Shown in pieces: positions 47,281 to 57,882 of a DNA stretch of 64,000 nt. The stretch is taken from the NCBI GenBank assembly GCA_019095985.1, contig CM032664.1:57274562-57338561 (forward strand), written 5' to 3'. Both the position numbers and the translations under genes were made by a program. The notes below the pieces were generated by a model. That model worked only from the letters and a program-made list of their open reading frames with translations, ran no database searches and was not told the origin of the DNA. The DNA comes from Streblospio benedicti. Taxonomy: Eukaryota > Annelida > Polychaeta > Spionida > Spionidae. Numbering within the stretch: position 1 is the stretch's first letter; every line of letters starts with the position of its first letter.

Positions 47281-47479
47281 ACGAATAGGCGGCGGACTGA
47301 CTGCGGACTGACGAAGATCCGAGAGGATCCAAAGCTATCATGTATCCTTAAAACAAGCTCAAAAGTTAGTTGAAAAAGTGTATATATGATTACAAACTTG
47401 AGCAGATGAGTATTCAAGATAAAATGAAACTGTGAAGAAATTGGACATCAAAAGGTTTCTGTGTTTATGTGATGCTCAA

Positions 47480-48125
47480 AACCATATACGGAGTATGGAA
47501 TAATATTTCACCATCCATGTTTAACTTGTTGGGATGCTATATGATAATACCTTAATCACTGTGTTCTCTGAGCACTTTTTTGTCTATCCGCTTAAAATAC
47601 ATTGAATGTGTTATATACTATGCTTTTAATATGAATACTTAATATTTATGTGGCACAGTCTTGCACCATCCACTTAAAGGCTTGTTTGGATTGCATTTAT
47701 ATGGTATAATATTTCACCATCCATGTAAAGACTTGTTGGGATCACTGTGTTCTCTGAGCACTTTTGTCATCTATCAGCTCAAAATAAATACAATGTGTTA
47801 TATGCTATGCTTTTAAAATGAATATATGACATTTAGATGATGTAATATTGCATTTTACATGCAAACGCTTGTTTGGATGGTAAGGGCCATCCAGACAAGA
47901 GCTTGCTGGGATGGTATGATCATATCCCGATAATTTATGTGTTCTCTCTGTCTAAGCACTTTTTTCTTCTATAAACTTCAAATTAATACAATTATTTATA
48001 TGATCTGCTTTCAAAGTTAATATTTGATATTTATATGCAATGATATTACAAGATCAATGAAAAACCTTGTTTGGATTGTGTGAGCCATCCAAACAAGGAT
48101 TGCATGATCATACTTTAGTAATACG
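47480..48125. repeat. Degenerate tandem repeat, about 210-bp unit, three copies
   Basis: Recurring order: ttcaccatccatgt(t/a)aa, acttgttgggat, tgtgttctctgagcactttt, tct-at-agctcaaaat, tatgcttttaaaatgaata. Copies start near 47500, 47705 and 47880; the last part carries short inverted pieces (cttgtttggatggtaagggc with gccatccagacaag). Confidence 0.6.
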
Positions 48126-48294
48126 TTGCATTTTTTTTTGATCAATTGCCATCATGTAGTGAAATACGCCATTGTTTTTGGATGCGTATCAAACTCCATC
48201 ATGGACAATGTGTGCAGGATGAAAGACAGTAAAATCAAAGGCTGTGACGCCGACCAGGGTGCGAGATACAGTTCTGTCAGTTTTCTGTCAGTTT

Positions 48295-48485
48295 GTGGTG
48301 GATAGGTGTGGGGAAGGTGGGTGGAGGGGGGGGAGATTGGGGGGGTTAGTGGGGGTATGAGATCAGGGAGGGGGGGGGTTAACAGGGGTTAGTGGGGGGT
48401 GTATATGAGAGCAAGGGGAGGGTTTATTTGGGGTGTATATGAGATCACGAGGGGGGCTAGAGTTTAGTGGAGGGTGAGATCGGGG
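48295..48485. repeat. G-rich minisatellite-like tract
   Basis: Repeats of ttagtgggggt(g/-)tatgagatca and long G runs on the plus strand, many matching a G-quadruplex pattern. It ends exactly where the long direct repeat 48486 begins. Confidence 0.7.
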
Positions 48486-48979
48486 GATGGAGACCATTGC
48501 AATGGCCTGACAGCACATAAAACTTATTAAGTATTGAATAGACACACCACACCTAGCAAAAAACATTAAATTCCAAACATACTATTCATATAAATGATAT
48601 TCATTGAAACAATGACCATTCTAGAGTTTGATGAATGGTGGATGCTTGCCCGTAAAGCTGCAAAAATGAATGGTAAGGCCATATGAAAATGCTGATCTTA
48701 CACGCAAAAAAATGAGCATTTTGTTTGTAAAATTGATTGGACTATTGCTGTTCTACTTGTGAAATTGATAGAATTGTTGTTTTTTTCTAAAAGATATTTG
48801 CATGGACATGATTTATTTTTTAATGTTTTAATCCCCCCCCCCCCCCCCACCCCCAACACACACACGCACGCACGCACGCATGCACACACACACACACATT
48901 GATGGTTTCAAGTTTGGAATGGGGTGTCTATGAAGAGGGCTCAACCATGTAGGGAGCAATATATCATAAGAGTTATAGT
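48486..48979 (+). repeat. Long direct repeat, copy 1
   Basis: From gatggagaccattgcaatgg onward the sequence is almost identical to 63507-64000 (constant offset 15021, changing by 2 only across the C tract at about 48833-48850). The match reaches the window edge in copy 2, so the true length is unknown. No protein is encoded; it contains CA/CGCA microsatellites. Confidence 0.9.
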
Positions 48980-50309
48980 CAATATATTTTCATTTCATTT
49001 ACTCGAAGAGTTTCATGATTCTTCAATCGTCAGAATAAAATGACAAAATCATACATGTTTCCAGGAATTACAGTTACAATATACAGAACACTATTATTAC
49101 ATTAGAACTATAGGCTTATAGACAATAGATATTATATACTAAAAAAGGTTTTATAGTCAGCGGTTTGGTGGTATAAAGTTACAGAGGAGGTGTTTTTTCT
49201 TGTGCCTATGTTCGCTTGGTAGTTCATTTCTTGTATTGAGTGTGGATAAGTATGTTTTACATATGATATAATATTTTTTCGGTCAAACATAGATTGCATA
49301 ATTATGTAGATGTGATGTATGATCGCCACCTTGCTAATATTTTCCATTTTAAAGTATATGGGATGCTTTGGTCTTTTAGCGTTCAAATGTATTGCCTATT
49401 TAGTGTAGTTCTGTTTCGTTTGTTCTGGTGTCTGAAGGAATTTGTGTGGCTATTGTATTTTTTTTTCTTACGTGGCCATGCAAGATCGAGCCTTCAAGCT
49501 TTGACGTGGCCGAGGTTAAAATTTCCTCGTGTTTTCATAGTGCCAGAGGCAGTGAATATGAACATCAGCGAAATGTGGATCTTGGTATTAGGGGTTATCG
49601 ATAGATAAGGCTTTTTAACCAGAAGACGTACACACTCCAATTATGCATGCACAAACAGGACAAGTTGGTGGTCGATAGGTTACCTTTAATGATAAAGATA
49701 CAAGAAAAAAATTATTTTTAGAAATGTTTGTCATGCTGCTTACAGGGCCATGTCAGTCACACTACGAGAAAGCTAGGAAGGCTGGTGATGGAGGAGAATT
49801 TCGTCTGTTTATGTACATTGTATAATTACAGTAGACCGACGATGCAGTTTCAGGGACGGTCTCGATTCCAGCCATATGCGTAAGGAAAAACACGAGTTAA
49901 TGGAACTAGAGGTAAGTTATGGATTCAGAAAATAATATCACATGCGGTGTCAGTAACACGTGCTGCAGTCATGAGGCATTGAGGATGCTGTAACTGAAAC
50001 AACTTTCAACGATCAAATACTGATGTATATATTAGAAATTGCATATTATATGGTAACAATTTGCACAACACACGTGACTCCGCTGCCTGCATGGAGGTCC
50101 ATGCTGTCTGTGGACGACAATCAATGAGTCCCAATGTTTGTTTATATTACACGAGACCTCCAAAGTTACCTCAGTGACACGACAATCCGGGTATATTACG
50201 CGGTCCCACTGCCAGCACTGCCAGCGAGTGGATGGATGACACGCAACGACCTGCTGTTTTCCCCTGCACGGCTATAAAGCTATTGATATGTTCTTGTATA
50301 CATGTCCAG

Positions 50310-50465
50310 CAGAGCCTCTCTATTAAGACCACTCAGAAATATCTCCAAGTTGTCACGATGAAGAGGGGGCCTCTTTATAGAGGTTCACAGTTGTCTCTTT
50401 ATCAAGATTTGGGGTTCATTATCTATATAGGTTGTCTTGTTGATGTGCTCTTAATTGGAGGTATT
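50310..50465. mobile_element. AGACCACCTC MITE copy
   Basis: Left cagagcctctctattaagac, inside ctctttatagaggttcacag, right cttaattggaggtatttgtg. It directly abuts the SINE at 50471. Confidence 0.5.
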
Positions 50466-50470
50466 TGTGT

Positions 50471-50750
50471 GCTTCTGTGGCCGAGCGCAGTTAGGAAGTT
50501 GTACTCGTAATCGGAATGGCAGGGTTCGATTCGCGGTCGGGTCTGGCTTTGTGTGTTGAGGAAACTCATTCCTACACTAGCAAACTGCGTAACTATACCT
50601 TAATTATGTATACAGGGGAGACTAGTGAACGATAATGTGTGCAATGAGCACATGTATGCACTGCGATTGCTATATGCTGTATGCTCCCCACAGAGTTGAT
50701 AAAGCTATAGTGTGTCAAGAATGCCAATGATCTGGTGTGAACGTAGAGTA
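50471..50750 (+). repeat. tRNA-derived SINE (plus, diverged)
   Basis: Head tgcttctgtggccgagcgca, B-box GGTTCGATTCG, body ggctttgtgtgttgaggaaa, 3' part agaatgccaatgatctggtg. Confidence 0.7.
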
Positions 50751-51103
50751 TTTTTTTGGTTTGCTGTACCCTCCCCAATACATGTATATCATAGACTGGG
50801 GTACAATGAACAGTTGTGATGATTTCTGACACGGCTCTCACGTAAGATTCTCTCACAACACATAATAAGCGATTCTGTGTGACTCACTATATGGCTATCT
50901 TGTCTTGTGTCTGACAAGGTATTCCTCTTTACCATTTTGCCACAGCAATATATCATCTACTAATTGTTATTGACAGGTGTTGATTAAATAGTCTATGACT
51001 ACTACGTCATGGGAAGAGCGATGGGCTTGTTTATATGGATAAACCCACTGACAAATACGAGTCTGTGCGCACCTGCATTCCCGCAACAGACGACCCGTTA
51101 TAT

Positions 51104-51390
51104 ACATTATCATTCTTTTTCATGTAATTTCATTGGTTATCATGATCCAGAAGTATCCAATAACCCGGAGAGGGTTATCACGCATCTTCGAAGAGGGGTG
51201 ATACCATGGTCATCATGCTTGTACTCAGCCGGACTACTTAAAAATGTTTTAAAACAGTGTTGTAATTGTATAGAAAAGAATGATAAATACAAAACCGGGT
51301 TCGTTGTGTGACATGAATTATGTTATCAGGATTCGTTCTTGTGGCGTATCAGGCTCGCCCTGCAGGCTAGCCGTGATACAAAGCTTTGTA
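51104..51390 (+). mobile_element. Fold-back repeat, copy 1 (short)
   Basis: Shares, in plus orientation, ttatcattctttttcatgta, ataacccggagagggttatc, acaaaaccgggttcgttgtg and ggcgtatcaggctcgcc with the minus-orientation copy at 55083-55620. Confidence 0.65.
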
Positions 51391-51394
51391 ATAA

Positions 51395-53208
51395 AGGATT
51401 TTGTTATGGGGTTATCACTTTGTTTGCCTTACACAGGGACTTGAAGGTGTTTGCCATTAATTGCCCTATGCATTTGCAGGTGCACATCTCATGGAATTTG
51501 TCGTTTGGAAGCCCCTTTCCATATTCTGAAAACCTGCATCTACCATTGAAAAGGACATTTTAGTGCCGACATCAGGTTTATTCTCTCGGTACATGAAAAA
51601 GATAAGATATGATTAATATGATTTTATTGTGGGCAGAATATATTCCAATCATTTCCTCTTTTGTTGAACATACAAAGCGTACAGCGCTGAATTCATAATG
51701 CACATCAAATAATATTAAAAAACAAAAAACAAAACAAAACACGTCATGATAAAGGTCAAAATAAAATCGTTGTTTTCATCATATGCAGCTACAAAACTCT
51801 ATTATTATTTCTACAATCATTGACAATGCTATAAAGGAAATGAATGTTATATCAAATATAAATCTACTTCTCCAAGGTCTGTGTAAATAACTAAGAGTAA
51901 TACCTTTATTCATTAACAGCATTCTAAAAGTACTTCCATACATCTTGTGAGCATGACACACTACACTTGATAGTACAAATTGAAAAAAACACAAATACTG
52001 TGTGACTTACATATATTAAAATATCTTATAAATGATGTGTGCACACATACAGATATCATAAACCTTATTTTCTTTCAAATCTAGTTTTAATTTCATGGAA
52101 GATGCTCAAATAAAAATGACTTAATACCTCACATTCATTACAACACAATTATCACCTCTCAAGCTATGAATTAATACAATTCACTATTGTATACAAACTA
52201 GACATTAACAAAACTTAATTGTAAAATGTTGCTGCCTTACATATTAATATCAATGAAAATTATATTACTATATCCACTTAGCACTGAATGGGTAGCAAAT
52301 ATGCTTGATTATTACAACGAATATCACAGAACTAATGCATAATAAACAACTAGGTCTATGAGCCAAAATAATCTGGAGCTATGCATATTCTCAAACCAAC
52401 TTGTAGATCTAAACACCAAAGCTTCTAGATTTTAATCTATTTCCCATAATAATCACTACATGACTACATTCTACATCCGTTTGTATTTCCTGGTGAGGAA
52501 TGATCTACATTCATCATGCAAAACTATGCTATTTACTCCAAAATGATATGACCACATTTGACAACAACGTTATTTCTAGATCTAGCTATCTTCTCAAGCT
52601 ACATTTTTCTTGACACGTGTTTTTGGTCACCCCACTTTGACACTGGTGGGTGTATTACTGAGTTTTGTGTGTGATGCACTAGACGTGAAATCAAAATAGC
52701 TGATGGTGGTTTGTTTGAATGCAATGATGGAACATAGGTATCATTTTCTTTAGTAGTGCCTTATATTGAAAATAAAAACAAATCCCATCTACTCATGGTT
52801 GGAAACTTACATTTCTCTCATCAATCTAAATTTCCAAATCTTTCCTATACAAACACTATTGAATGAGTACCGTATACAACCATCTATTAGTCCATGCACA
52901 TGTAAAAGCCCACCCCAAAATTTGGACCAAATACAAATTTGGACCATTGAATTCCACTACAAATGCACATTCTTTTTAAAAGCCCACCAAATAAATTGAA
53001 AAAAAAAATCAACTTAAAAAAACACATGGGTGTTCAGATGCTCAGATATGACACATAGAGATTCATTTTAGGTGAATGACATAAATTTTACTTAATGAAA
53101 GTTATATGAAACAATAACAGCAATAAATGTATCTTTACAACTCGTATACAATAAATCTTCAACCCCACTAATTCTTAATCAGTATTGGTCCCTTTAAATT
53201 CACAGAAC
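51395..53208 (-). other. 3'UTR and downstream of the minus-strand TINAGL-like exons
   Basis: AT-rich with no coding potential seen. Minus-strand AATAAA signals occur near 51902 and 51626, giving a possible 3'UTR of 1.3-1.6 kb. Confidence 0.4.
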
Positions 53209-53682
53209 TCAGCTCTCTGTATCAATCAACAAATTATCCTTGTTCTTCTTCTTGTTCTTTCTTTTATTATTTTTGCGTTCCTTTCGCCGCTGCTCTCGCA
53301 ATTTCCTTTTTTGTTCTTTTTTCTCTTGTCTTCTCCTTTCCTTTTCCTCCTTTCTTCTTTGCTTTCTAGCTTCACGGTCTGCTTTCTTCTTCTTTCCATT
53401 GTCTTTATTCGTTTGTCTTTGAACATTGTCTTGTACATCAGCAAGAGGAGTGTCGTCATCTAAATGTATACCGATGCTCTCTGCTTCTAGAGGTTCATCG
53501 CCTTGAATATCATTACGGCGTCTGTTGTTTCTCCTATTATTCCTGCGACTTACAATTTGCCTCCCATTGACTTTACCCCATGTTCCCAGGACAAACGACT
53601 CAATTTTACACATGTCCTCTCCTTTTGCAATCTTGAACAAGCCATTTTCACCCCACTCTTCACCCCAGGAATTGACACATAG
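53209..53682 (-). CDS. TINAGL1: TINAGL-like, exon 10 (domain end + Lys/Arg-rich tail)
   Basis: Minus-strand acceptor ttttttctag, stop at 53209-53211. Starts LCVNSWGEEWGENGLFKIAK: the Asn of NSWG (residue 428) is the third active-site position of papain-fold enzymes and is kept. The peptidase-like domain ends near residue 460 (VLGTWG). A tail of about 120 residues follows, with RRNNRRNNRRR, an acidic patch (HLDDDTPLAD) and then a dense Lys/Arg/Glu run resembling a charged single alpha-helix or coiled coil. Human TINAGL1 stops soon after the equivalent of VLGTWG, so the tail is an extension specific to this lineage or this copy. The reverse strand of this run gives a spurious Phe/Leu/Ser-rich frame. 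Confidence 0.88.
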   Translation of the reverse strand, partial: LCVNSWGEEWGENGLFKIAKGEDMCKIESFVLGTWGKVNGRQIVSRRNNRRNNRRRNDIQGDEPLEAESIGIHLDDDTPLADVQDNVQRQTNKDNGKKKKADREARKQRRKEEKERRRQEKKEQKRKLREQRRKERKNNKRKNKKKNKDNLLIDTES

Positions 53683-54027
53683 CTAGAAAAAAGGACAGTA
53701 ATTCAATGAAATGTATTGATTCATGTTCAGATTACTTCTACTTAAAATATGAGTGTTTATAATCTTACCAATATAAACATGTTATTAATCTAAAGCAAGT
53801 GATCAACTACTGTTTTCTGGTATGTAATCAGGATGTCACCATAATCAGAAAACAAAAGTTGGTTCATTTTACATTATATACGGATGATGACCGCAAGGTT
53901 GAAAATATCTAATTAAAATGTGAATAAAAAAGATGTTGGTTCTATCTTTTATTATAACAAATGGATATACTTTTAAGAACACCAAAATGTACTATATTAG
54001 AACAAAACTGTAAAAGCGGCTGCTTAC

Positions 54028-54070
54028 CCAATATTTATATTCCCTGTTGTTTATCACCTCAGTACCCCAT
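54028..54070 (-). CDS. TINAGL1: TINAGL-like, exon 9
   Basis: A 43-base exon, too short for ORF detection. Acceptor gtttcag, donor GTAAGC. With the GG left from exon 8 it reads GWGTEVINNREYKYW, the G-W-G-x(n)-Y-W strand between the His and Asn sites of papain-fold proteins. Ends in phase 0. Confidence 0.85.
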
Positions 54071-54436
54071 CTGAAACAGTGAATTAGTTCTATGAATGAC
54101 ATCAGCAACATGATGATTATAGGTATTGTTTTTCTTTTAGCCATAAATCATCTTTGTCATATTGTATGTTAAAATATGTAAGATATTTCAATATAAAGTG
54201 AGAAAACAAAACACCCAATAGCAGAGAAAGTATGGTCACAAAAATGACCTGGAACTTCATTTCATATTACAAGCATTTACTTTGATCAGGGTCAATTATT
54301 CAGATTTATCTTAAGACACAACTTAGATCACCCAACAAATCCAAGATGGCCGCAATTTTCCAGAATAGCCATGGGAAATTATATTACCCTTTCATCAACG
54401 TATTATAGACAAATCAAATATGATTTTTCTACATAC

Positions 54437-54606
54437 CCAATGATTCTCACAGAGTGGAATCCTGTTCGTCTGTGGTTTGGGAAAAGATAGTCTGCAGGTC
54501 TAGAATAGCGATAGACACCACTTTTGTACATGTAGAAGTCTTCTTTCACCTCCAGTGTCGCTTGAACAGGCCCATTTTCTAAGATTTCTTTCATTATCTC
54601 TCGTTC
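54437..54606 (-). CDS. TINAGL1: TINAGL-like, exon 8
   Basis: Acceptor atgttgcag, donor GTATGT. Reads EREIMKEILENGPVQATLEV, then KEDFYMYKSGVYRY and TGFHSVRIIG. I-M-K-E-I-x-x-N-G-P-V-Q-A is nearly identical to the human TINAGL1 motif, and H404 (FHSVRIIG) is the active-site His position. Ends in phase 2. Confidence 0.92.
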
Positions 54607-55082
54607 CTGCAACATTGAAAAGTTTAAAGTTTTGAAATTTACAAGTGATTTGTGATGAATTATGAAATAAAAGAACGATTGTGAACGAATGGTCACATGA
54701 ACATTGGCCCTGATGAAGCCTTCATGATCAAGAGGGAGAAAATATTTGGCTTATAACAAAGCAAGTATAAAGGATTTATCTCAAAATGAATATAAGAGAG
54801 AAGATTTTATTGGCAACTAACAATGTCAGTACAACCAAAGACAATAAACATTTGACATATACATATATAGAAATGAATTGACAATACATATTATATCTAT
54901 TCATTACATATAATATTGATCATTAGATCAATTTTGTTTTAACACATATTTGTTTAACAAATGAACATATCAGCTGTAAACTTCAAGATCATTAACTTGC
55001 ATGTTTAATATAGACATCAGTTTTGTATTATTATATAGTATTGTACAATAAGAAATCCAATGAATCTGTTCAATATATACAC

Positions 55083-55620
55083 AAAACCGGGTGAGTTGTT
55101 AACATGACTTATGTTATCGGGTGAGTTCTTGGGGCGTATCAAGGCTCGCCGTGATACGCCCCAAGAACTAACCTGATAACATAAGTCATGTTTCACAACG
55201 AACTCGGTTTTGTATTTATCAGTCTTTTCTAAACAACCACAACACTGTTTTAAAATAACTTAGCTTCAAAGAAATAAAAAAAAATAGTATTATACCCTTA
55301 TGTTTACAAATCATTTTTGTAAACTTTTAGTTTCAATTCCTATATTTAGAGAGTGTACTAAGTCAAACATTGAATATAACAGAATAGATACATTAAAAAA
55401 ATTTAATCTGCACTAACATTACTGATATTGTGACTTATAATTTGAATGAACATCTTGAAAGTGGATTAAAAAAAATCTGAAAAAAAAACTAATCCGGCTG
55501 AGTACAAGCATGATAATTATGGTATCACCCGTCTTCAAAGAGGGGTGATAACCCTCTCCGGGTTATCGGATACTTGTGGAGCATGATAACCATTGAAATT
55601 ACATGAAAAAGAATGATAAA
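55083..55620 (-). mobile_element. Fold-back repeat, copy 2, inserted beside exon 7 donor
   Basis: The left part is a long hairpin: 55083-55140 pairs with 55153-55212 (for example ttcttggggcgtatca with tgatacgccccaagaa, and gacttatgttatc with gataacataagtc). The right part carries cctctccgggttatcgga and ends at 55620, 18 bases inside intron 7 next to the exon 7 donor. A shorter copy is at 51104-51390. The inner motif aagtcaaacatt(g/t)aatataaca (about 55361) also recurs at 44231. Confidence 0.65.
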
Positions 55621-55637
55621 ACATAGTATCCACGTAC

Positions 55638-55812
55638 ATTGGGCGCGATCCTGTAGGGGGGCGCGGCCTGGTACACGCGGCTGGACGACTGCTGGGAGCT
55701 GCCGGGGCACTGGGGTTGGGCCGAGGCCGAGATGTACTGGTTGGGGATGAGGCACGAGCCGGGGCTGTTGGTGGCGCCACTTGTGTACGGGTAGCATGCG
55801 TCGCTCACAACG
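55638..55812 (-). CDS. TINAGL1: TINAGL-like, exon 7
   Basis: Acceptor cacttccag, donor GTACGT. Reads GVVSDACYPYTSGATNSPGS, then CLIPNQYISASAQPQCPGSS and RVYQAAPPYRIAPN. The S-x-A-C-Y-P start and the Y-Q-(A/C)-(A/S)-P-P-Y-R end match TINAGL1 (human SHACYPLF... IYQCSPPYRV). GC-rich. The frame stays open into the repeat after the donor, which creates longer spurious ORFs. Confidence 0.92.
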
Positions 55813-56418
55813 CTGGAAGTGAAGGGGTATATTGAGAGAAGAGTTGGGGGTGGGGTATCAGAATGGTGTGGATATATGGTAGAACATCAAATTCAGATCT
55901 CTTCTTAAATATGAATACACTCTGTCTCATTCACTTAGATTCTATGCTCGCGTCAATTGTATGGGGGGCAAGAGATGCTTCTTATCTGATTATCATTGCA
56001 CTTTTTATTTTTAATGGATTGCATTATCAACTCTCTGTTCATATTTGGGTCACGTTCAAGCCTTAGCTGTATGCAAACCTATGTAATTTGCAAGATATTC
56101 ACTGTTTATAAACCTGTACTGTACATTGTATAAGCCTCTTTATGATTTTGAATTATTAAGTACTGTTTTTTAATGTCATGTTTCAAAGTCATTTTCAAGC
56201 CAATCTTTCATTCTGAATTCATTCTTATTCGAACTAGACTAGATCCTATACAGTGAGGTAAAATTATATTGTATATTTGGTTTTCATAACATTTCATTGT
56301 GTTCTAAATTGCTTAGATAGTGATTGTTGTTCTGTATATGTCCTATTTTGTTTGTAGAAACGTAAAGTAAAAAGATAGAAATTCAAACTATTCTTATTCT
56401 TCAATTTCAACCAAACAC

Positions 56419-56572
56419 CCGCGATTCCTCATGTACCACCACGCTCTGTCCAGATGACCTCCCTCGCAGCCTTTCTGGTTGGGGTCATAGTTGCAAGAAA
56501 TCAAATGCTGAGGGGAGAGTAGATCTTTGAAGTAACCATTAGAATGGATACTCAATCTGTCAGATGCAACAC
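56419..56572 (-). CDS. TINAGL1: TINAGL-like, exon 6
   Basis: Acceptor tgtttgtag, donor GTGTTT. Starts in phase 1 exactly as the end of plus-strand exon 5 requires. Reads GVASDRLSIHSNGYFKDLLS, then PQHLISCNYDPNQKGCEGGH and LDRAWWYMRNRG. LSPQ-x-LISC, GC-x-x-G-x-(I/L)-DRAWWY and R-x-RG are the signature of TINAG/TINAGL1. Confidence 0.93.
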
Positions 56573-57264
56573 CTACAAACAAGATTGTAGTTCCAATTGC
56601 TGTACTGGAGTTGGGGATATGATATTGGGAATCAAAGATTGGAAGACGTCGTGGATGGTGTGGTGGTTTTAGCTTTTAATTTGCTTGTAGTGTTGCAAAT
56701 ATAACATTATTGTGTAAATATAATCAAATATAATATAATATGCTTCCGTGGCCGAGTGGATAAGGTGTTGGACTCGTGACCCGAAGGTCGTGGGTTCGAT
56801 TCCCGGTCGGGTCTGGTGGTGGGTGTTGAGCAAACCTACTTCTAACAGGTTGCACACTGCTCTAGGTACAGGTCAGGCGAGTGAACGCAAATGTGAGTGA
56901 TTAGCACTTCTGTGCTACGGTTGCGATGTGCTGCATAACAGTGAATTGCGACTATAAATAAACACATTTACATTTACATTTACATCATAATCATTAGAAA
57001 GAACCACCTCTTATGAACAATGACACAAATGGGGAAACTCTACTTTCGCATTTCAGGGTAATACGAAATATAACAGAACAGGTCTGTTTTTCACTAAGCC
57101 TATCTTGCGTGTATCATGTTTGTATTATGCTCCTCAGTCACTAGTTTGCATTGTGGATATTCTTTATACAACTGCTCTGATTTTTCATACAGTCTACTAT
57201 GATCTACGATTAGTTACTAGAAACCAGCTGCAATGTAAATTTTTCACAACCAATGATGCACATA
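56573..57264 (-). other. Intron 5, second (inverted) copy with a SINE insertion
   Basis: Matches 43111-43505 in reverse complement. Identity is complete over about 97 bases from 56622, then falls toward 57264. This copy carries the SINE 56741-56984, which the plus-strand copy lacks. Confidence 0.85.
56741..56984 (+). repeat. tRNA-derived SINE (youngest-looking copy)
   Basis: Head tgcttccgtggccgagtgga with a good A-box (TGGCCGAGTGG) and B-box (GGTTCGATTCC), a tRNA-like fold to about 56813, conserved body ggtggtgggtgttgagcaaa, and a tail of repeated atttac. The related intron copy at 43111-43505 is empty at this site, so the insertion is younger than the split of the two copies. Confidence 0.85.
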
Positions 57265-57268
57265 TTAA

Positions 57269-57878
57269 AGTCACTGTCACATAGAAAAAACGGATGAAAC
57301 ACGTATGTAGGACGTACAAATGTTTTGGTGTTTTCTTGATACGCGGGGCTCCGTGAAAAAAAAACAAAAAACCTTAAGCAGATTTAACACGAATGATACA
57401 CGGACAATACACTTACAAAACACAGATGATACACGGATCATCCACACACTCCACATACACTCACGCAAACATGATATTTTGGATGCACCCGTGGTTGTTT
57501 TTGCGACCTTGCGAGCGCCGACCTTTGCCAGCTGCCAAACTGTATAGTGTGGACATCACCACGCACAAAACACCTAGCACAGATGAATATCGGATAAATA
57601 GCGTATTGCGCGGACGTTTTACGGACAATGTACGTTTGTATCACGGTAATGTCACGTACAGTCCACGTACGATATGAAAATCTATCCGCGCAAATACTTT
57701 TGAACATTCCAAAATGATTAGCGCGGACATCTCGACCCGTAAAATCTCTTCACGTAATTCGCCGTATAAAACGGACGAGGCACTGATGATCGGCGCTCCA
57801 CGGATGAACCACGGATGAACCACGTCGACAAAAATCTATCTGGGTTCATGTTTCATCCGTTTTTTCTATACTGTGACT
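57269..57878. mobile_element. 610-bp MITE with TTAA target duplication
   Basis: Left end AGTCACTGTCACATAGAAAA, right end (complement) AGTCACAGTATAGAAAAAAC; the inverted repeats are about 33 bases with one small indel and both run into CGGATGAAACA. TTAA flanks both sides (57265-57268 and 57879-57882). The plus-strand intron-5 copy has an empty site with a single TTAA. TTAA duplication is the hallmark of piggyBac, although the ends are not CCC. No protein is encoded; the interior carries repeated acacgga and cacgta motifs. Confidence 0.8.
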
Positions 57879-57882
57879 TTAA

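Noticed and set aside
53226-53463. Phe/Leu/Ser-rich frames opposite the TINAGL tail
   Set aside because: They are the antisense of the Lys/Glu/Arg-rich tail of exon 10.
54437-56572. Separate cathepsin-B protease gene on the minus strand
   Set aside because: The exons carry TINAG-specific motifs (DRAWWY, YQAAPPYR, IMKEILENGPVQA) and join in phase with the plus-strand SMB exons; no exon with an active-site Cys exists on the minus strand.
56741-56813. tRNA gene
   Set aside because: Good A and B boxes, but the sequence continues into a SINE body with an ATTTAC-repeat tail, and the same head recurs at several loci; it is a SINE head, not a stand-alone tRNA.
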